This document shows positions 1-6,583 of a stretch of 64,000 bases of DNA, piece after piece. Within the stretch, counting starts at the first letter, position 1, and each line of letters opens with the position of its first letter. Made by a program: the position numbers and the translations under genes. The stretch is from Tumebacillus algifaecis (lineage in GTDB: Bacteria > Bacillota > Bacilli > Tumebacillales > Tumebacillaceae). Where the stretch lies: positions 1,789,001 through 1,853,000 of the forward strand of contig NZ_CP022657.1 of assembly GCF_002243515.1 (NCBI RefSeq), read 5' to 3'. The notes beneath the pieces were generated by a model. The model saw only the letters and a list, made by a program, of their open reading frames with translations. It was not told the origin of the DNA and searched no databases.

Positions 1-2
1 TT

Positions 3-251
3 CGGTTGTTGCAGGATCAGGAGATTCACGCGGTCACTTTCACATCGTCCTCAACGGTGAACAACTTTCTTGCCGCGCTGAAAGGGCAGGACGTTCGGCC
101 ACTGCTCGCTGGCGTCGTGCTGGCAGCGATTGGACCGATAACGAAACAGACGGCAGAAGGACACGGGTTGACGATCGATGTGATGGCCGATACATATACG
201 ATTCCAGGGCTGGTCGAGGCGCTTGGCCGCTTTTTTGCAACCAGTCGGTAG
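3..251 (+). CDS. hemD: Uroporphyrinogen-III synthase, C-terminal fragment (runs off the window start)
   Basis: The reading frame is open from the first bases of the window, so this is the 3' end of a longer gene. The visible 80 or so residues match the C-terminal lobe of uroporphyrinogen-III synthase: a VTFTSSSTVNNF stretch, then AAIGPITKQTAEGHGL, then a closing helix. The enzyme closes hydroxymethylbilane into uroporphyrinogen III in haem synthesis. It ends 12 bases before hemB, and hemL follows, so the three are probably one operon. The call rests on both motif and context; the N-terminal half cannot be seen. Confidence 0.88.
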   Translation, partial: RLLQDQEIHAVTFTSSSTVNNFLAALKGQDVRPLLAGVVLAAIGPITKQTAEGHGLTIDVMADTYTIPGLVEALGRFFATSR

Positions 252-263
252 GGGGACTTACAG

Positions 264-1247
264 ATGAACCACTTAGAATTTCAACGTCACCGCCGCTTGC
301 GCAGTTCGGCTGGGATTCGGGCGATGGTGCGCGAGAACCACGTTTCGGTCAACGACCTGATCCATCCGCTCTTCGTGGTCGAAGGCAACAACGTCAAACA
401 CGAAATTCCGTCGATGCCGGGCGTGTTCCATTTCTCGCTCGACAATTTCCGGCGCGAAGTGAACAAAGTGTCTGAACTTGGCATTCCGTCGATCATCCTG
501 TTTGGCGTGCCCGATCACAAAGATGAATGCTCCTCTCAAGCCTATGCAGAAGAGGGCATCGTGCAAAAGGCGATTCGGGTGGCCAAAGAAGAGAACCCGA
601 ACCTTGTGATCACCACCGACGTCTGCCTCTGCCAGTACAACCCTGCTGGGCATTGCGGCATCGTGGAGAACGGTGAGATCCTCAACGATCCGTCGCTCGA
701 ATTGATCGCCAAAACGGCGCTGTCCCACGCTCAGGCTGGTGCAGACATCGTCGCACCGTCCGACATGATGGATGGGCGCATTGCTGCGATTCGCCACACT
801 TTAGATCAAAACGGGTATCTCAACGTTCCGGTCATCTCCTATGCGGTGAAATATGCGTCCGCCTACTATGGACCGTTTCGCGAAGCAGCGCACTCCACTC
901 CGGCCTTTGGCGACCGTAAAACCTATCAGATGGACCCGGCCAATTCGCGGGAAGCGATGCGCGAGGCTGAATCTGATGTGCGGGAAGGTGCAGACATGCT
1001 GATGGTCAAGCCGGCGCTTTCGTACATGGATGTGATCCGTCAACTGCGTGACCGCTGGGACCTGCCAATTGTGGCCTACAACGTGTCGGCCGAATATGCG
1101 ATGGTCAAAGCGGCTGCACAAAACGGCTGGATCGACGAGCGCGCGCTGGTGATGGAGACGATGACCGGCTTTAAGCGCGCCGGGGCAGACCTGATTCTGA
1201 CCTATTTTTCCAAAGACATTGCAGGTTATCTGAAAGAAGGCTATTGA
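264..1247 (+). CDS. hemB: Delta-aminolevulinic acid dehydratase (porphobilinogen synthase)
   Basis: Condenses two 5-aminolevulinate molecules to porphobilinogen in the cytosol. At 327 residues it has the usual family length. The zinc-site cysteines are present (C121, C123, C131 within [14 protein letters not shown]), which places it in the zinc-dependent group. The two active-site lysines are K196 (SYAVKYAS) and K249 ([10 protein letters not shown]). The ATG start follows a purine-rich stretch (tagggggac). It lies between hemD and hemL, with the hemL start 17 bases after its stop, consistent with one haem operon. Confidence 0.97.
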   Translation: MNHLEFQRHRRLRSSAGIRAMVRENHVSVNDLIHPLFVVEGNNVKHEIPSMPGVFHFSLDNFRREVNKVSELGIPSIILFGVPDHKDECSSQAYAEEGIVQKAIRVAKEENPNLVITTDVCLCQYNPAGHCGIVENGEILNDPSLELIAKTALSHAQAGADIVAPSDMMDGRIAAIRHTLDQNGYLNVPVISYAVKYASAYYGPFREAAHSTPAFGDRKTYQMDPANSREAMREAESDVREGADMLMVKPALSYMDVIRQLRDRWDLPIVAYNVSAEYAMVKAAAQNGWIDERALVMETMTGFKRAGADLILTYFSKDIAGYLKEGY

Positions 1248-1264
1248 TCCCCGGAGGTGTCCCG

Positions 1265-2554
1265 ATGCATAAAGGCTATGAACGTTCCCAAGCAGCATTT
1301 GCAGAAGCAAAAAAGATCATCCCGGGCGGTGTGAACTCCCCAGTTCGCGCCTTTCGCGGTGTTAAAGGTGATCCGGTGTTCATCGAGCGCGGTGCTGGCT
1401 CGAAAATGGTGGACATCGACGGAAATGAATACATCGATTACTGCCTGTCCTGGGGGCCGTTGATCCTGGGTCACGCTCACCCGGACGTCATCAAGGCGGT
1501 GCAGGAGATGGCGACAAAAGGCACGTCGTTTGGCGCACCGACCGAGTTGGAGACGGAGATGGCGCAACTGGTCACCGAAATCGTGCCCTCGATCGAAGTG
1601 GTGCGCATGGTAAACTCCGGCACGGAAGCGACCATGTCGGCGCTGCGTCTGGCACGCGGTTACACCAAGCGCAACAAGATCGTCAAGTTTGAGGGCTGTT
1701 ACCACGGCCATGCTGACTCTCTGTTGATCAAAGCGGGCTCCGGCGTGGCGACGCTCGCACTGCCCGACTCGCCTGGCGTCCCGGAGTCGGTCGCGTCCAA
1801 CACGCTGACCGTCCCGTTTAACGATGTGGACAGCTTGAAGCTGGCATTCGAAAAATACGGGGATGACATCGCAGCTGTGATCTTGGAACCGATCGCAGGC
1901 AATATGGGCTGTGTGTTGCCGCAAGCAGGTTATCTGGAAGCGGTACGTGCGATCACCACGCAATATGGTGCTTTGCTGATCTTTGACGAAGTGATGACCG
2001 GTTTTCGTGCTGCGTATGGCGGTGTGCAGGCGTTGTACAACATCGAGCCTGACCTGACCACGCTCGGCAAAGTGATCGGTGGCGGCCTTCCGGTCGGCGC
2101 GTACGGCGGGAAGCGTGAAATTATGGAGATGATAGCTCCGGCAGGTCCGATCTATCAAGCGGGCACATTGTCCGGCAACCCGCTGGCGATGATCGCAGGC
2201 TTGGTGACGCTGAAAAAGCTTGGCGAACCGGGCGCCTATCAGCGTCTGGAGTCGATGGGTAAGCGTCTCGTCGAAGGCTTCCTCGCGACGGGGCAAGAGC
2301 TCGGCATTCCTGTGACCGGCAGCTATGTTGGCGGAATGATGGGCACGTTCTTCTCTGAGCAACAGGTTGTCGATTACGACACGGCGAAACAATGCAACTT
2401 GGATCGCTATGCCAAATATTTCCATGAAATGCTCAAGCGCGGCGTCTATCTTGCGCCTTCGCAACTGGAGGCAGGTTTCCTGTCGCTGGTTCATTCGGAT
2501 GAAGATATCGACCGCACGCTGGAAGCGTCTCGCGAGTCGATGAAGCAATTGTAA
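1265..2554 (+). CDS. hemL: Glutamate-1-semialdehyde 2,1-aminomutase
   Basis: PLP-dependent aminomutase converting glutamate-1-semialdehyde to 5-aminolevulinate, the substrate of HemB. At 429 residues it is the usual length. Visible family marks: [10 protein letters not shown] near residue 21, [16 protein letters not shown] near 117, the DEVMTGFR cofactor-binding stretch at 241, and the PLP lysine K269 in [13 protein letters not shown] chose the ATG at 1265 because ccggaggtg sits just before it; the frame is open further upstream but only back into the end of hemB. A strong terminator follows the stop. Confidence 0.97.
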   Translation: MHKGYERSQAAFAEAKKIIPGGVNSPVRAFRGVKGDPVFIERGAGSKMVDIDGNEYIDYCLSWGPLILGHAHPDVIKAVQEMATKGTSFGAPTELETEMAQLVTEIVPSIEVVRMVNSGTEATMSALRLARGYTKRNKIVKFEGCYHGHADSLLIKAGSGVATLALPDSPGVPESVASNTLTVPFNDVDSLKLAFEKYGDDIAAVILEPIAGNMGCVLPQAGYLEAVRAITTQYGALLIFDEVMTGFRAAYGGVQALYNIEPDLTTLGKVIGGGLPVGAYGGKREIMEMIAPAGPIYQAGTLSGNPLAMIAGLVTLKKLGEPGAYQRLESMGKRLVEGFLATGQELGIPVTGSYVGGMMGTFFSEQQVVDYDTAKQCNLDRYAKYFHEMLKRGVYLAPSQLEAGFLSLVHSDEDIDRTLEASRESMKQL

Positions 2555-2563
2555 AGAACGATC

Positions 2564-2605
2564 GCGCCGCCTGTTCACTTTGCTGAACAGGTGGCGTGCT
2601 TTTTT
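2564..2605 (+). terminator. Rho-independent terminator after hemL
   Basis: A GC-rich inverted repeat (cgccgcctgttca with tgaacaggtggcg) is followed by a run of six T. It closes the haem operon and leaves only about 20 bases before the permease start, so the permease either relies on read-through or has a promoter inside this short gap. Confidence 0.85.
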
Positions 2606-2625
2606 CCTAACGAGGAGGGAACCAA

Positions 2626-3945
2626 TTGAGCACCAGAGAATCAACAGCTATGCAACAGCCTCGCGGGGCTCTGATGTGGCTGCAAAGTTTGCAGTGGATG
2701 GTATTTTTCTTAGCGAATACGATCGCCGTGCCGATCGTCGTAGGTGCCGCCTTTGATCTGCCAGCGGCAGATATCTCGTCATTCGTTCAAAGGATGCTGT
2801 TGGCGACGGGGATCGCGACATTGATTCAAATCTTTGTCGGCCATCGCTTGCCACTGATCGAAGGGTCGGCTGGTATGTGGTGGGCGCTCTTTTTGATCAT
2901 GGGCGCAATGGCAGTGCCAGGTGAAAAGGGTCTGGTCCTGCAACAATTGGAGATGGGTTTGATGGTCTCTGGGGTGGTGCTCATCATCTTGAGCCTGCTT
3001 CCGATCATAGGCAGGGTGCGGGAGCTGTTTACACCGATTGTCACAGGTGTCTATCTCGTGCTGCTCTGTCTCTCGCTAAGCGGCCCTTTCTTTAAAGGGA
3101 TGCTCGGCGTGTCTCGGTTTGGTCAGATCGATTGGCGTTTGGCATTGCTCTCCTTGCTGGTCATCGTCACTGTACTGACGATCTCACTAAAAGCCAAAGG
3201 GATTCTGCGCAGCATGGGGCCGTTACTCGGGATCATGCTAGGCTGGATTTTGTTTACGCTGATCGGCTTTGGTGAGAAAGAAGCGTTGGCCGATGCTGGA
3301 GCGTCGTGGTTTGCATTTCCGGAGTTCTTCGCATGGGGGGAGCCAGTGTGGGATTTTGGCGTGGTGCTGACTTCGGTGCTGACCGGGGTGGTCTTGATTT
3401 CCAATGTGATTGCGTCCATCGTTGTGATCGGCAACACGCTGGGCATTGAACCGGATGCGGCAACCTATCGCAGAGGTGTGTTTGGCAATGGGGTCAGTTC
3501 GTTGATGTCGGGCCCGTTTTCGATTGTTGGACTGGTGCCGCTCTCGGTGTCGGCCGGATTTATGATGACCACAGGACTGCGGGCACGCATGCCCTTTGTG
3601 CTCGGTGCTGTGTTGGTCGCGGCGAGTGGACTGTTTCCGATCGTGGGGCAATTTTTCGCAACGTTGCCATACGAAGTGGCCTATGCTGCGCTGTTTACAC
3701 CGTTTTGTCAGATGATCGGTTTTGGTGTGCGCGACCTGATGGGGGTGGAAGGAAACAACCGCAACCTGCTCGTGATCGGAATTTCGATCATGGTCGGTGT
3801 CGGTGTGATGTTTCTGCCGCCGGACAGTTTAAGCTCGCTGGCACCGTGGCTGCGCAACATCGTCGCCAACGGCCTGTTGGTTGGGCTGATCGTCTGCTTG
3901 CTACTGGAGCATGCCATCTTTCGAAAAGGAAAAAGCGACTCCTAG
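2626..3945 (+). CDS. NCS2-family nucleobase (uracil/xanthine-type) permease
   Basis: A 439-residue integral membrane protein with about 12 to 14 hydrophobic segments. The N-terminal LQSLQWMVFFLANTIAVPIV and VGHRLPLIEGSAGMWWA stretches are typical of the NCS2 (uracil/xanthine/guanine) proton symporter family. It starts at a TTG with gaggaggg ten bases upstream; an ATG at 2650 is an alternative. The exact substrate cannot be read from sequence. I see no purine riboswitch. Its last 245 bases are duplicated 624 bases downstream at 4325-4569, next to the small-peptide array. Confidence 0.85.
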   Translation: MSTRESTAMQQPRGALMWLQSLQWMVFFLANTIAVPIVVGAAFDLPAADISSFVQRMLLATGIATLIQIFVGHRLPLIEGSAGMWWALFLIMGAMAVPGEKGLVLQQLEMGLMVSGVVLIILSLLPIIGRVRELFTPIVTGVYLVLLCLSLSGPFFKGMLGVSRFGQIDWRLALLSLLVIVTVLTISLKAKGILRSMGPLLGIMLGWILFTLIGFGEKEALADAGASWFAFPEFFAWGEPVWDFGVVLTSVLTGVVLISNVIASIVVIGNTLGIEPDAATYRRGVFGNGVSSLMSGPFSIVGLVPLSVSAGFMMTTGLRARMPFVLGAVLVAASGLFPIVGQFFATLPYEVAYAALFTPFCQMIGFGVRDLMGVEGNNRNLLVIGISIMVGVGVMFLPPDSLSSLAPWLRNIVANGLLVGLIVCLLLEHAIFRKGKSDS

Positions 3946-3960
3946 GGGAGCCGCTTTTTT
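3930..3960. terminator. Bidirectional terminator shared by the permease and small-peptide gene A
   Basis: The hairpin aaagcgactcc / ggagccgcttt has A-rich and T-rich flanks on both sides, so it can stop transcripts from the permease (+) and from the peptide gene at 3966-4076 (-). Confidence 0.8.
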
Positions 3961-3965
3961 GTTAC

Positions 3966-4076
3966 TTAAATCAGGGTACACACGAATCCGCAAGAATCAC
4001 CGTTTGTTGAAGTACGGATCAGTGAAGGAGCATCAGTTTGCAATACTTGCACATCAAGATCGAAGATCTCTTCCAT
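3966..4076 (-). CDS. Lanthipeptide-like precursor peptide A (type 1 core)
   Basis: 36 residues, preceded by a strong RBS (aaaggagggtatt) and its own sigma-A promoter. The leader begins MEEIFDLDVQVLQT; the FDLDVQV box resembles the FNLD box that class I lanthipeptide leaders use to bind the LanB dehydratase. The C-terminal core is Ser/Thr-rich and ends DSCGFVCTLI, giving hydroxy residues next to two cysteines, as needed for thioether rings. Too short for ordinary gene callers. The peptide family is inferred from these features; no modification enzyme is recognised in the window, so the chemistry is unproven. Confidence 0.72.
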   Translation of the reverse strand: MEEIFDLDVQVLQTDAPSLIRTSTNGDSCGFVCTLI

Positions 4077-4122
4077 TAAGAATACCCTCCTTTCCTAGGT
4101 AATTAGTAATTTTATATAATAA

Positions 4123-4151
4123 AGTATAATTCATAGTAGAATTTTTGTCAA
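4123..4151 (-). promoter_or_regulatory. Sigma-A promoter of peptide gene A
   Basis: On the minus strand a TTGACA -35 box (4146-4151) is followed after 17 bases by TATACT (4123-4128). The sequence is nearly the same before genes C and I. Confidence 0.82.
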
Positions 4152-4169
4152 ATGAAATATTTGTTTTAT

Positions 4170-4208
4170 AAAAAAGAATCGACTAGTAAAATAGAGCCGC
4201 TTCTTTTT
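4170..4208 (-). terminator. Decayed terminator hairpin after broken gene B
   Basis: Imperfect hairpin (gaatcgact / agagccgcttc) with A/T flanks, matching the hairpins after the other array genes but with mismatches in the stem. Confidence 0.55.
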
Positions 4209-4213
4209 GTTAC

Positions 4214-4327
4214 TTAGTATTCATCCAGGTGGCAGATGAATGCGCAAGAACCAACTGCTGTACGGGCTGTGATTGCTTAGGTGGTCACATGCAACACTTG
4301 TACATCAAGATCAAAGATCTGTCCCAT
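4214..4327 (-). pseudogene. Broken lanthipeptide-like precursor B (type 2)
   Basis: Reads MGQIFDLDVQVLHVTT, then an in-frame TAA where intact copies have GAA (Glu), then AITARTAVGSCAFICHLDEY and a stop. The region before its ATG is not the array RBS but the copied 3' part of the permease gene, so it has lost its translation signal too. It is the downstream end of the first unit of a tandem duplication whose second unit ends in the intact gene D. Confidence 0.8.
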
Positions 4328-4569
4328 TTTGTCAGATGATCGGCTTTGGTGTGCGCGACCTGATGGGGGTGGAAGGAAACAACCGCAACCTGCTCGTGAT
4401 CGGAATTTCGATCATGGTCGGTGTCGGTATGATGTTTCTTCCGCCGGACAGTTTAGGCTCGCTGGCACCGTGGTTGCGCAACATCGTCGCCAACGGCCTG
4501 TTGGTTGGGCTGATCGTCTGTTTGCTGCTGGAGCATGTCATCTTTCGAAAAGGAAAAAGCGACTCCTAA
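4325..4569 (+). pseudogene. Duplicated 3' fragment of the NCS2 permease
   Basis: About 245 bases repeat the permease end (3701-3945) with only around nine differences, including the stop and the terminator that follows. It encodes only the last 80 or so residues, lacks a start and RBS, and lies between peptide genes B and C. It marks a tandem duplication with a unit of about 0.63 kb that carried permease 3' end, a type 1 peptide gene and a type 2 peptide gene. Confidence 0.88.
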
Positions 4570-4585
4570 AGGAGCCGCTTTCTTG
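4555..4585. terminator. Terminator after peptide gene C
   Basis: Hairpin aaagcgactcc / ggagccgcttt, the duplicate of the one at 3930-3960. Confidence 0.75.
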
Positions 4586-4589
4586 TTTC

Positions 4590-4706
4590 TTAAACCAGGG
4601 TACACGCGAAACCGCAGGAATCAGCTCTTGATGAAGATGTAGTAACGATCGGTGCAAGAGCAGAAGTTTGCAATACTTGGACGTCAAGATCGAAGATCTC
4701 TTCCAT
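4590..4706 (-). CDS. Lanthipeptide-like precursor peptide C (type 1 core)
   Basis: 38 residues, paralogue of gene A. The leader is MEEIFDLDVQVLQT; the middle is longer and Ser/Thr-rich (APIVTTSSSRA); the core ends DSCGFACTLV. It has a strong RBS and its own promoter. Compared with A, the FDLDVQV box and the DSCGF.CTL end are conserved while the section between them differs in length and sequence, as is usual in families of modified peptides. Confidence 0.72.
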   Translation of the reverse strand: MEEIFDLDVQVLQTSALAPIVTTSSSRADSCGFACTLV

Positions 4707-4753
4707 GATGAATTCCCTCCTTTCCTGTGGTAATTAGTATATTTATATAATAA

Positions 4754-4782
4754 AGTATAATTCACATTAGTGTTTTTGTCAA
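4754..4782 (-). promoter_or_regulatory. Sigma-A promoter of peptide gene C
   Basis: TTGACA at 4777-4782 and TATACT at 4754-4759 on the minus strand, separated by 17 bases; copy of the gene A promoter. Confidence 0.82.
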
Positions 4783-4801
4783 ATATAAGCTAGGTTTGAT
4801 A

Positions 4802-4839
4802 AAAAAGAAGCGACTCGTAAAATAGAGCCGCTTCTTTTT
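4802..4839 (-). terminator. Hairpin terminator after peptide gene D
   Basis: aaaaagaagcgactc pairs with gagccgcttcttttt, with T-tracts on both sides. Confidence 0.7.
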
Positions 4840-4851
4840 GTTACTTAGTAT

Positions 4852-4959
4852 TCATCCAATGTCGCAGACGAATGCGCAAGAACCAACTGCTGTACGGGCT
4901 GCGATTGCTTCGGTGGTTACTTCCAACACTTGTACATCAAGATCAAAGATCTTTTCCAT
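4852..4959 (-). CDS. Lanthipeptide-like precursor peptide D (type 2, shortened tail)
   Basis: 35 residues: leader MEKIFDLDVQVLEVTTEAIA, core RTAVGSCAFVC, then DIG and stop. Compared with the tail of copy B (CHLDEY), copy D has one extra base just after the last cysteine codon, which shifts the frame and shortens the tail. The core and both cysteines are intact. The RBS is strong; there is no promoter of its own, so it probably depends on read-through from the genes upstream on the minus strand. Confidence 0.7.
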   Translation of the reverse strand: MEKIFDLDVQVLEVTTEAIAARTAVGSCAFVCDIG

Positions 4960-5010
4960 TATGATTACCCTCCTTTCCAGTGAATCAGCTGTAAACGAGT
5001 CTTGAAAAAA

Positions 5011-5040
5011 GCGACTCCTGAAATGGAGTCTCTTCTTTTT
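5011..5040 (-). terminator. Hairpin after peptide gene E
   Basis: gcgactcc / ggagtctc with a T-rich flank; weaker than its neighbours. Confidence 0.55.
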
Positions 5041-5041
5041 G

Positions 5042-5164
5042 TTACCTAGTGATCAAATCATCCATGTCGCACACGAATGCGCAAGAACCAACTGCTGTAC
5101 GTGCTGCGATTGCTTCGGTGGTTACTTCCAACACCTGTACATCAAGATCAAAGATCTTTTCCAT
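5042..5164 (-). CDS. Lanthipeptide-like precursor peptide E (type 2)
   Basis: 40 residues. The leader MEKIFDLDVQVLEVTTEAIA is identical to those of F and G; the core is RTAVGSCAFVC and the tail is DMDDLITR. The RBS is aaaggagggtatt. The tail after the second cysteine differs from that of every other copy, while the core is unchanged. Confidence 0.7.
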   Translation of the reverse strand: MEKIFDLDVQVLEVTTEAIAARTAVGSCAFVCDMDDLITR

Positions 5165-5210
5165 TATGAATACCCTCCTTTCCAGTGAATTAGCTGTAAG
5201 CTAGTTTTGA

Positions 5211-5244
5211 AAAAAAGCGACTCCTAAAATAGAGTCGCTTTTTT
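5211..5244 (-). terminator. Hairpin terminator after peptide gene F
   Basis: aaaaagcgactc / gagtcgcttttt, perfect stem with T-tracts. Confidence 0.75.
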
Positions 5245-5249
5245 GTTAC

Positions 5250-5369
5250 TTATTTCAAGAGATCTTCCGGGTAGCACACGAATGCGCAAGAACCAACTGC
5301 TGTACGTGCTGCGATTGCTTCGGTGGTTACTTCCAACACCTGTACATCAAGATCAAAGATCTTTTCCAT
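5250..5369 (-). CDS. Lanthipeptide-like precursor peptide F (type 2)
   Basis: 39 residues: leader MEKIFDLDVQVLEVTTEAIA, core RTAVGSCAFVC, tail YPEDLLK. Nearly identical at DNA level to copy G including flanks, which suggests a recent duplication. The RBS is strong and a terminator hairpin follows 6 bases after the stop. Confidence 0.72.
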   Translation of the reverse strand: MEKIFDLDVQVLEVTTEAIAARTAVGSCAFVCYPEDLLK

Positions 5370-5414
5370 TATGAATACCCTCCTTTCCAGTGAATTAGCT
5401 GTAAGCTAGTTTTG

Positions 5415-5449
5415 AAAAAAAGCGACTCCTAAAATAGAGTCGCTTTTTT
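5415..5449 (-). terminator. Hairpin terminator after peptide gene G
   Basis: Identical in sequence to the hairpin after gene F. Confidence 0.75.
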
Positions 5450-5454
5450 GTTAC

Positions 5455-5577
5455 TTATTTCAAGAGATCTTCCGGGTAGCACACGAATGCGCAAGAACCA
5501 ACTGCTGTCATGTGTCCTGCGATTGCTTCGGTGGTTACTTCCAACACCTGTACATCAAGATCAAAGATCTTTTCCAT
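5455..5577 (-). CDS. Lanthipeptide-like precursor peptide G (type 2)
   Basis: 40 residues. Same leader as F, but the residues before the core read GHM instead of AR, giving GHMTAVGSCAFVCYPEDLLK. The loss of the arginine before TAVGSC is shared only with copy I. If a protease trims next to that arginine, this copy would be processed differently; that is inference. Confidence 0.7.
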   Translation of the reverse strand: MEKIFDLDVQVLEVTTEAIAGHMTAVGSCAFVCYPEDLLK

Positions 5578-5625
5578 TATGAATACCCTCCTTTCCAGTG
5601 AACCAGCTGCAAACTAGTCTTGATC

Positions 5626-5657
5626 AAAAAGCGACTCCGAAAATAGAGTCGCTTTTA
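5626..5657 (-). terminator. Hairpin after peptide gene H
   Basis: aaaaagcgactc / gagtcgctttt with an interrupted T-tract (ttttattg). Confidence 0.65.
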
Positions 5658-5660
5658 TTG

Positions 5661-5780
5661 TTACTTATTTTCAGCATCCGCGTAGCACACGAATGCGCAA
5701 GAACCAACTGCTGTACGGGGTCCGATTACTTTAACGTTTGCTTGCACCACTTGCACATCAAGATCAAAGTTCTGTTCCAT
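5661..5780 (-). CDS. Lanthipeptide-like precursor peptide H (type 2)
   Basis: 39 residues: leader MEQNFDLDVQVVQANVKVIG, core PRTAVGSCAFVC, tail YADAENK. H and I share a leader that differs from D-G after the FDLDVQV box, yet the TAVGSCAFVC core is unchanged. That is the reverse of most lantibiotic families, where leaders are the conserved part. Confidence 0.72.
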   Translation of the reverse strand: MEQNFDLDVQVVQANVKVIGPRTAVGSCAFVCYADAENK

Positions 5781-5827
5781 TACAAATTACCTCCTTTCCA
5801 GTGACTCGGCTGTAAACCAGTCTTGAT

Positions 5828-5859
5828 AAAAAAACGACTTCTAAAATAGAGTCGCTTTG
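5828..5859 (-). terminator. Hairpin after peptide gene I
   Basis: aacgacttc / gagtcgctttg, imperfect, with a T-tract broken by G; probably leaky. Confidence 0.55.
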
Positions 5860-5866
5860 TTGTTAC

Positions 5867-5986
5867 TTATTTTACAACAGCATCCGGGTAGCACACGAAT
5901 GCGCAAGAACCAACTGCTGTCATGGGTCCGATTACTTTGAGGTTTGCTTGCAACACTTGCACATCGAGATCAAAGTTCTGTTCCAT
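5867..5986 (-). CDS. Lanthipeptide-like precursor peptide I (type 2, first in the array)
   Basis: 39 residues: leader MEQNFDLDVQVLQANLKVIG, core PMTAVGSCAFVC, tail YPDAVVK. It is the promoter-proximal gene, directly behind a near-consensus sigma-A promoter, with the RBS aaaggaggtaat. Read-through past the weak hairpin behind it would reach H, G, F, E and D in that order. Confidence 0.73.
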   Translation of the reverse strand: MEQNFDLDVQVLQANLKVIGPMTAVGSCAFVCYPDAVVK

Positions 5987-6033
5987 TACGAATTACCTCC
6001 TTTCCTATGGTAATTAGTGTATTTATGTAATAA

Positions 6034-6062
6034 AGTATAATTCATATTAGAAATTCTGTCAA
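6034..6062 (-). promoter_or_regulatory. Sigma-A promoter of the peptide array (gene I)
   Basis: Minus-strand TTGACA (6057-6062) and TATACT (6034-6039) separated by exactly 17 bases. The -35 box is a perfect consensus match, so strong vegetative expression is plausible. Confidence 0.85.
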
Positions 6063-6086
6063 CTGCAAGCTAGGCTTGAAAAAAAG

Positions 6087-6115
6087 AGAAACGACTCCTT
6101 AAATAGAGTCGCTTC
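6087..6115 (-). terminator. Hairpin after the 141-residue membrane protein gene
   Basis: gcgactctatttaaggagtc on the minus strand, similar in sequence to the array hairpins. It separates the membrane protein gene from the array promoter. Confidence 0.55.
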
Positions 6116-6127
6116 ATCAAGTGCTTA

Positions 6128-6553
6128 CTATGGCTTTTTCCAGTCTTTTTTGAATTTTTCCGGATTTCTGTTCACTTCCAGCAACTTTTTGAAAATGGTC
6201 AGGAAGATGAACACGAACAGTGCGCCAACAAAACCGTAGACTGCAAAAACGGCGGCATAGTTGAGCAAGCCAGCTTCGAACGGTCCAGCAAATCCACCCC
6301 AGATCAAGCCGAGCCCGAGGTACGAATAGAGGAACGTCACGATCATGGCCCACCACATCGAGCGGCGGGTCTGCATGACGAGCGTGACGATGGCACCGAG
6401 CAGCAGGATCGTTCCCGGATTGACGAGCGCCACTTTCACGGTCGTATACGAAGCTGGTAAATTTTCGAGCGTCCCGGTGTTCCGATAACCAAACGGGACG
6501 AAAAACACCGGAATCAAGGAAAGGAAGAGCAGAATCAATAGTTTTTTCTTCAT
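6128..6553 (-). CDS. Small integral membrane protein of unknown function
   Basis: 141 residues with an N-terminal hydrophobic segment (signal anchor or cleaved signal) and three further predicted membrane segments. The C-terminal tail is lysine-rich (NPEKFKKDWKKP). I recognise no family. It ends just upstream of the peptide array and has the same orientation. A self-protection role for the peptides is possible from position alone, but nothing in the protein supports it directly. The start has aggtgac about ten bases upstream. Confidence 0.7.
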   Translation of the reverse strand: MKKKLLILLFLSLIPVFFVPFGYRNTGTLENLPASYTTVKVALVNPGTILLLGAIVTLVMQTRRSMWWAMIVTFLYSYLGLGLIWGGFAGPFEAGLLNYAAVFAVYGFVGALFVFIFLTIFKKLLEVNRNPEKFKKDWKKP

Positions 6554-6583
6554 ACCGTAACTGTCACCTCATCCATCATCTTA

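Larger units (their letters stand above)
3966..5986 (-). repeat. Tandem array of nine small lanthipeptide-like precursor genes
   Basis: Nine related short genes lie head to tail on the minus strand. From 4852 to 5986 the spacing between successive starts is 203 to 208 bases. Each unit holds an aaaggagg RBS, an FDLDVQV leader, a short Cys-containing core and a hairpin with a T-tract. Two core types occur: type 1 (A, C: DSCGF.CTL) and type 2 (B, D-I: TAVGSCAF.C). Eight are intact and one (B) is broken. Promoters are seen only before A, C and I. Confidence 0.8.

Noticed and set aside
1241-2644. 467-residue open frame on the minus strand
   Set aside because: Antisense to hemL; the translation is rich in Arg/His with no domain, a shadow of the GC-rich codon pattern.
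4273-4569. 98-residue plus-strand frame as a separate gene
   Set aside because: It is the copied 3' end of the permease gene without an RBS.
4852-5986. CRISPR-like periodicity of about 205 bases
   Set aside because: Units are far too long, lack spacer-repeat structure and each contains an RBS and a short coding frame, so this is a gene array.
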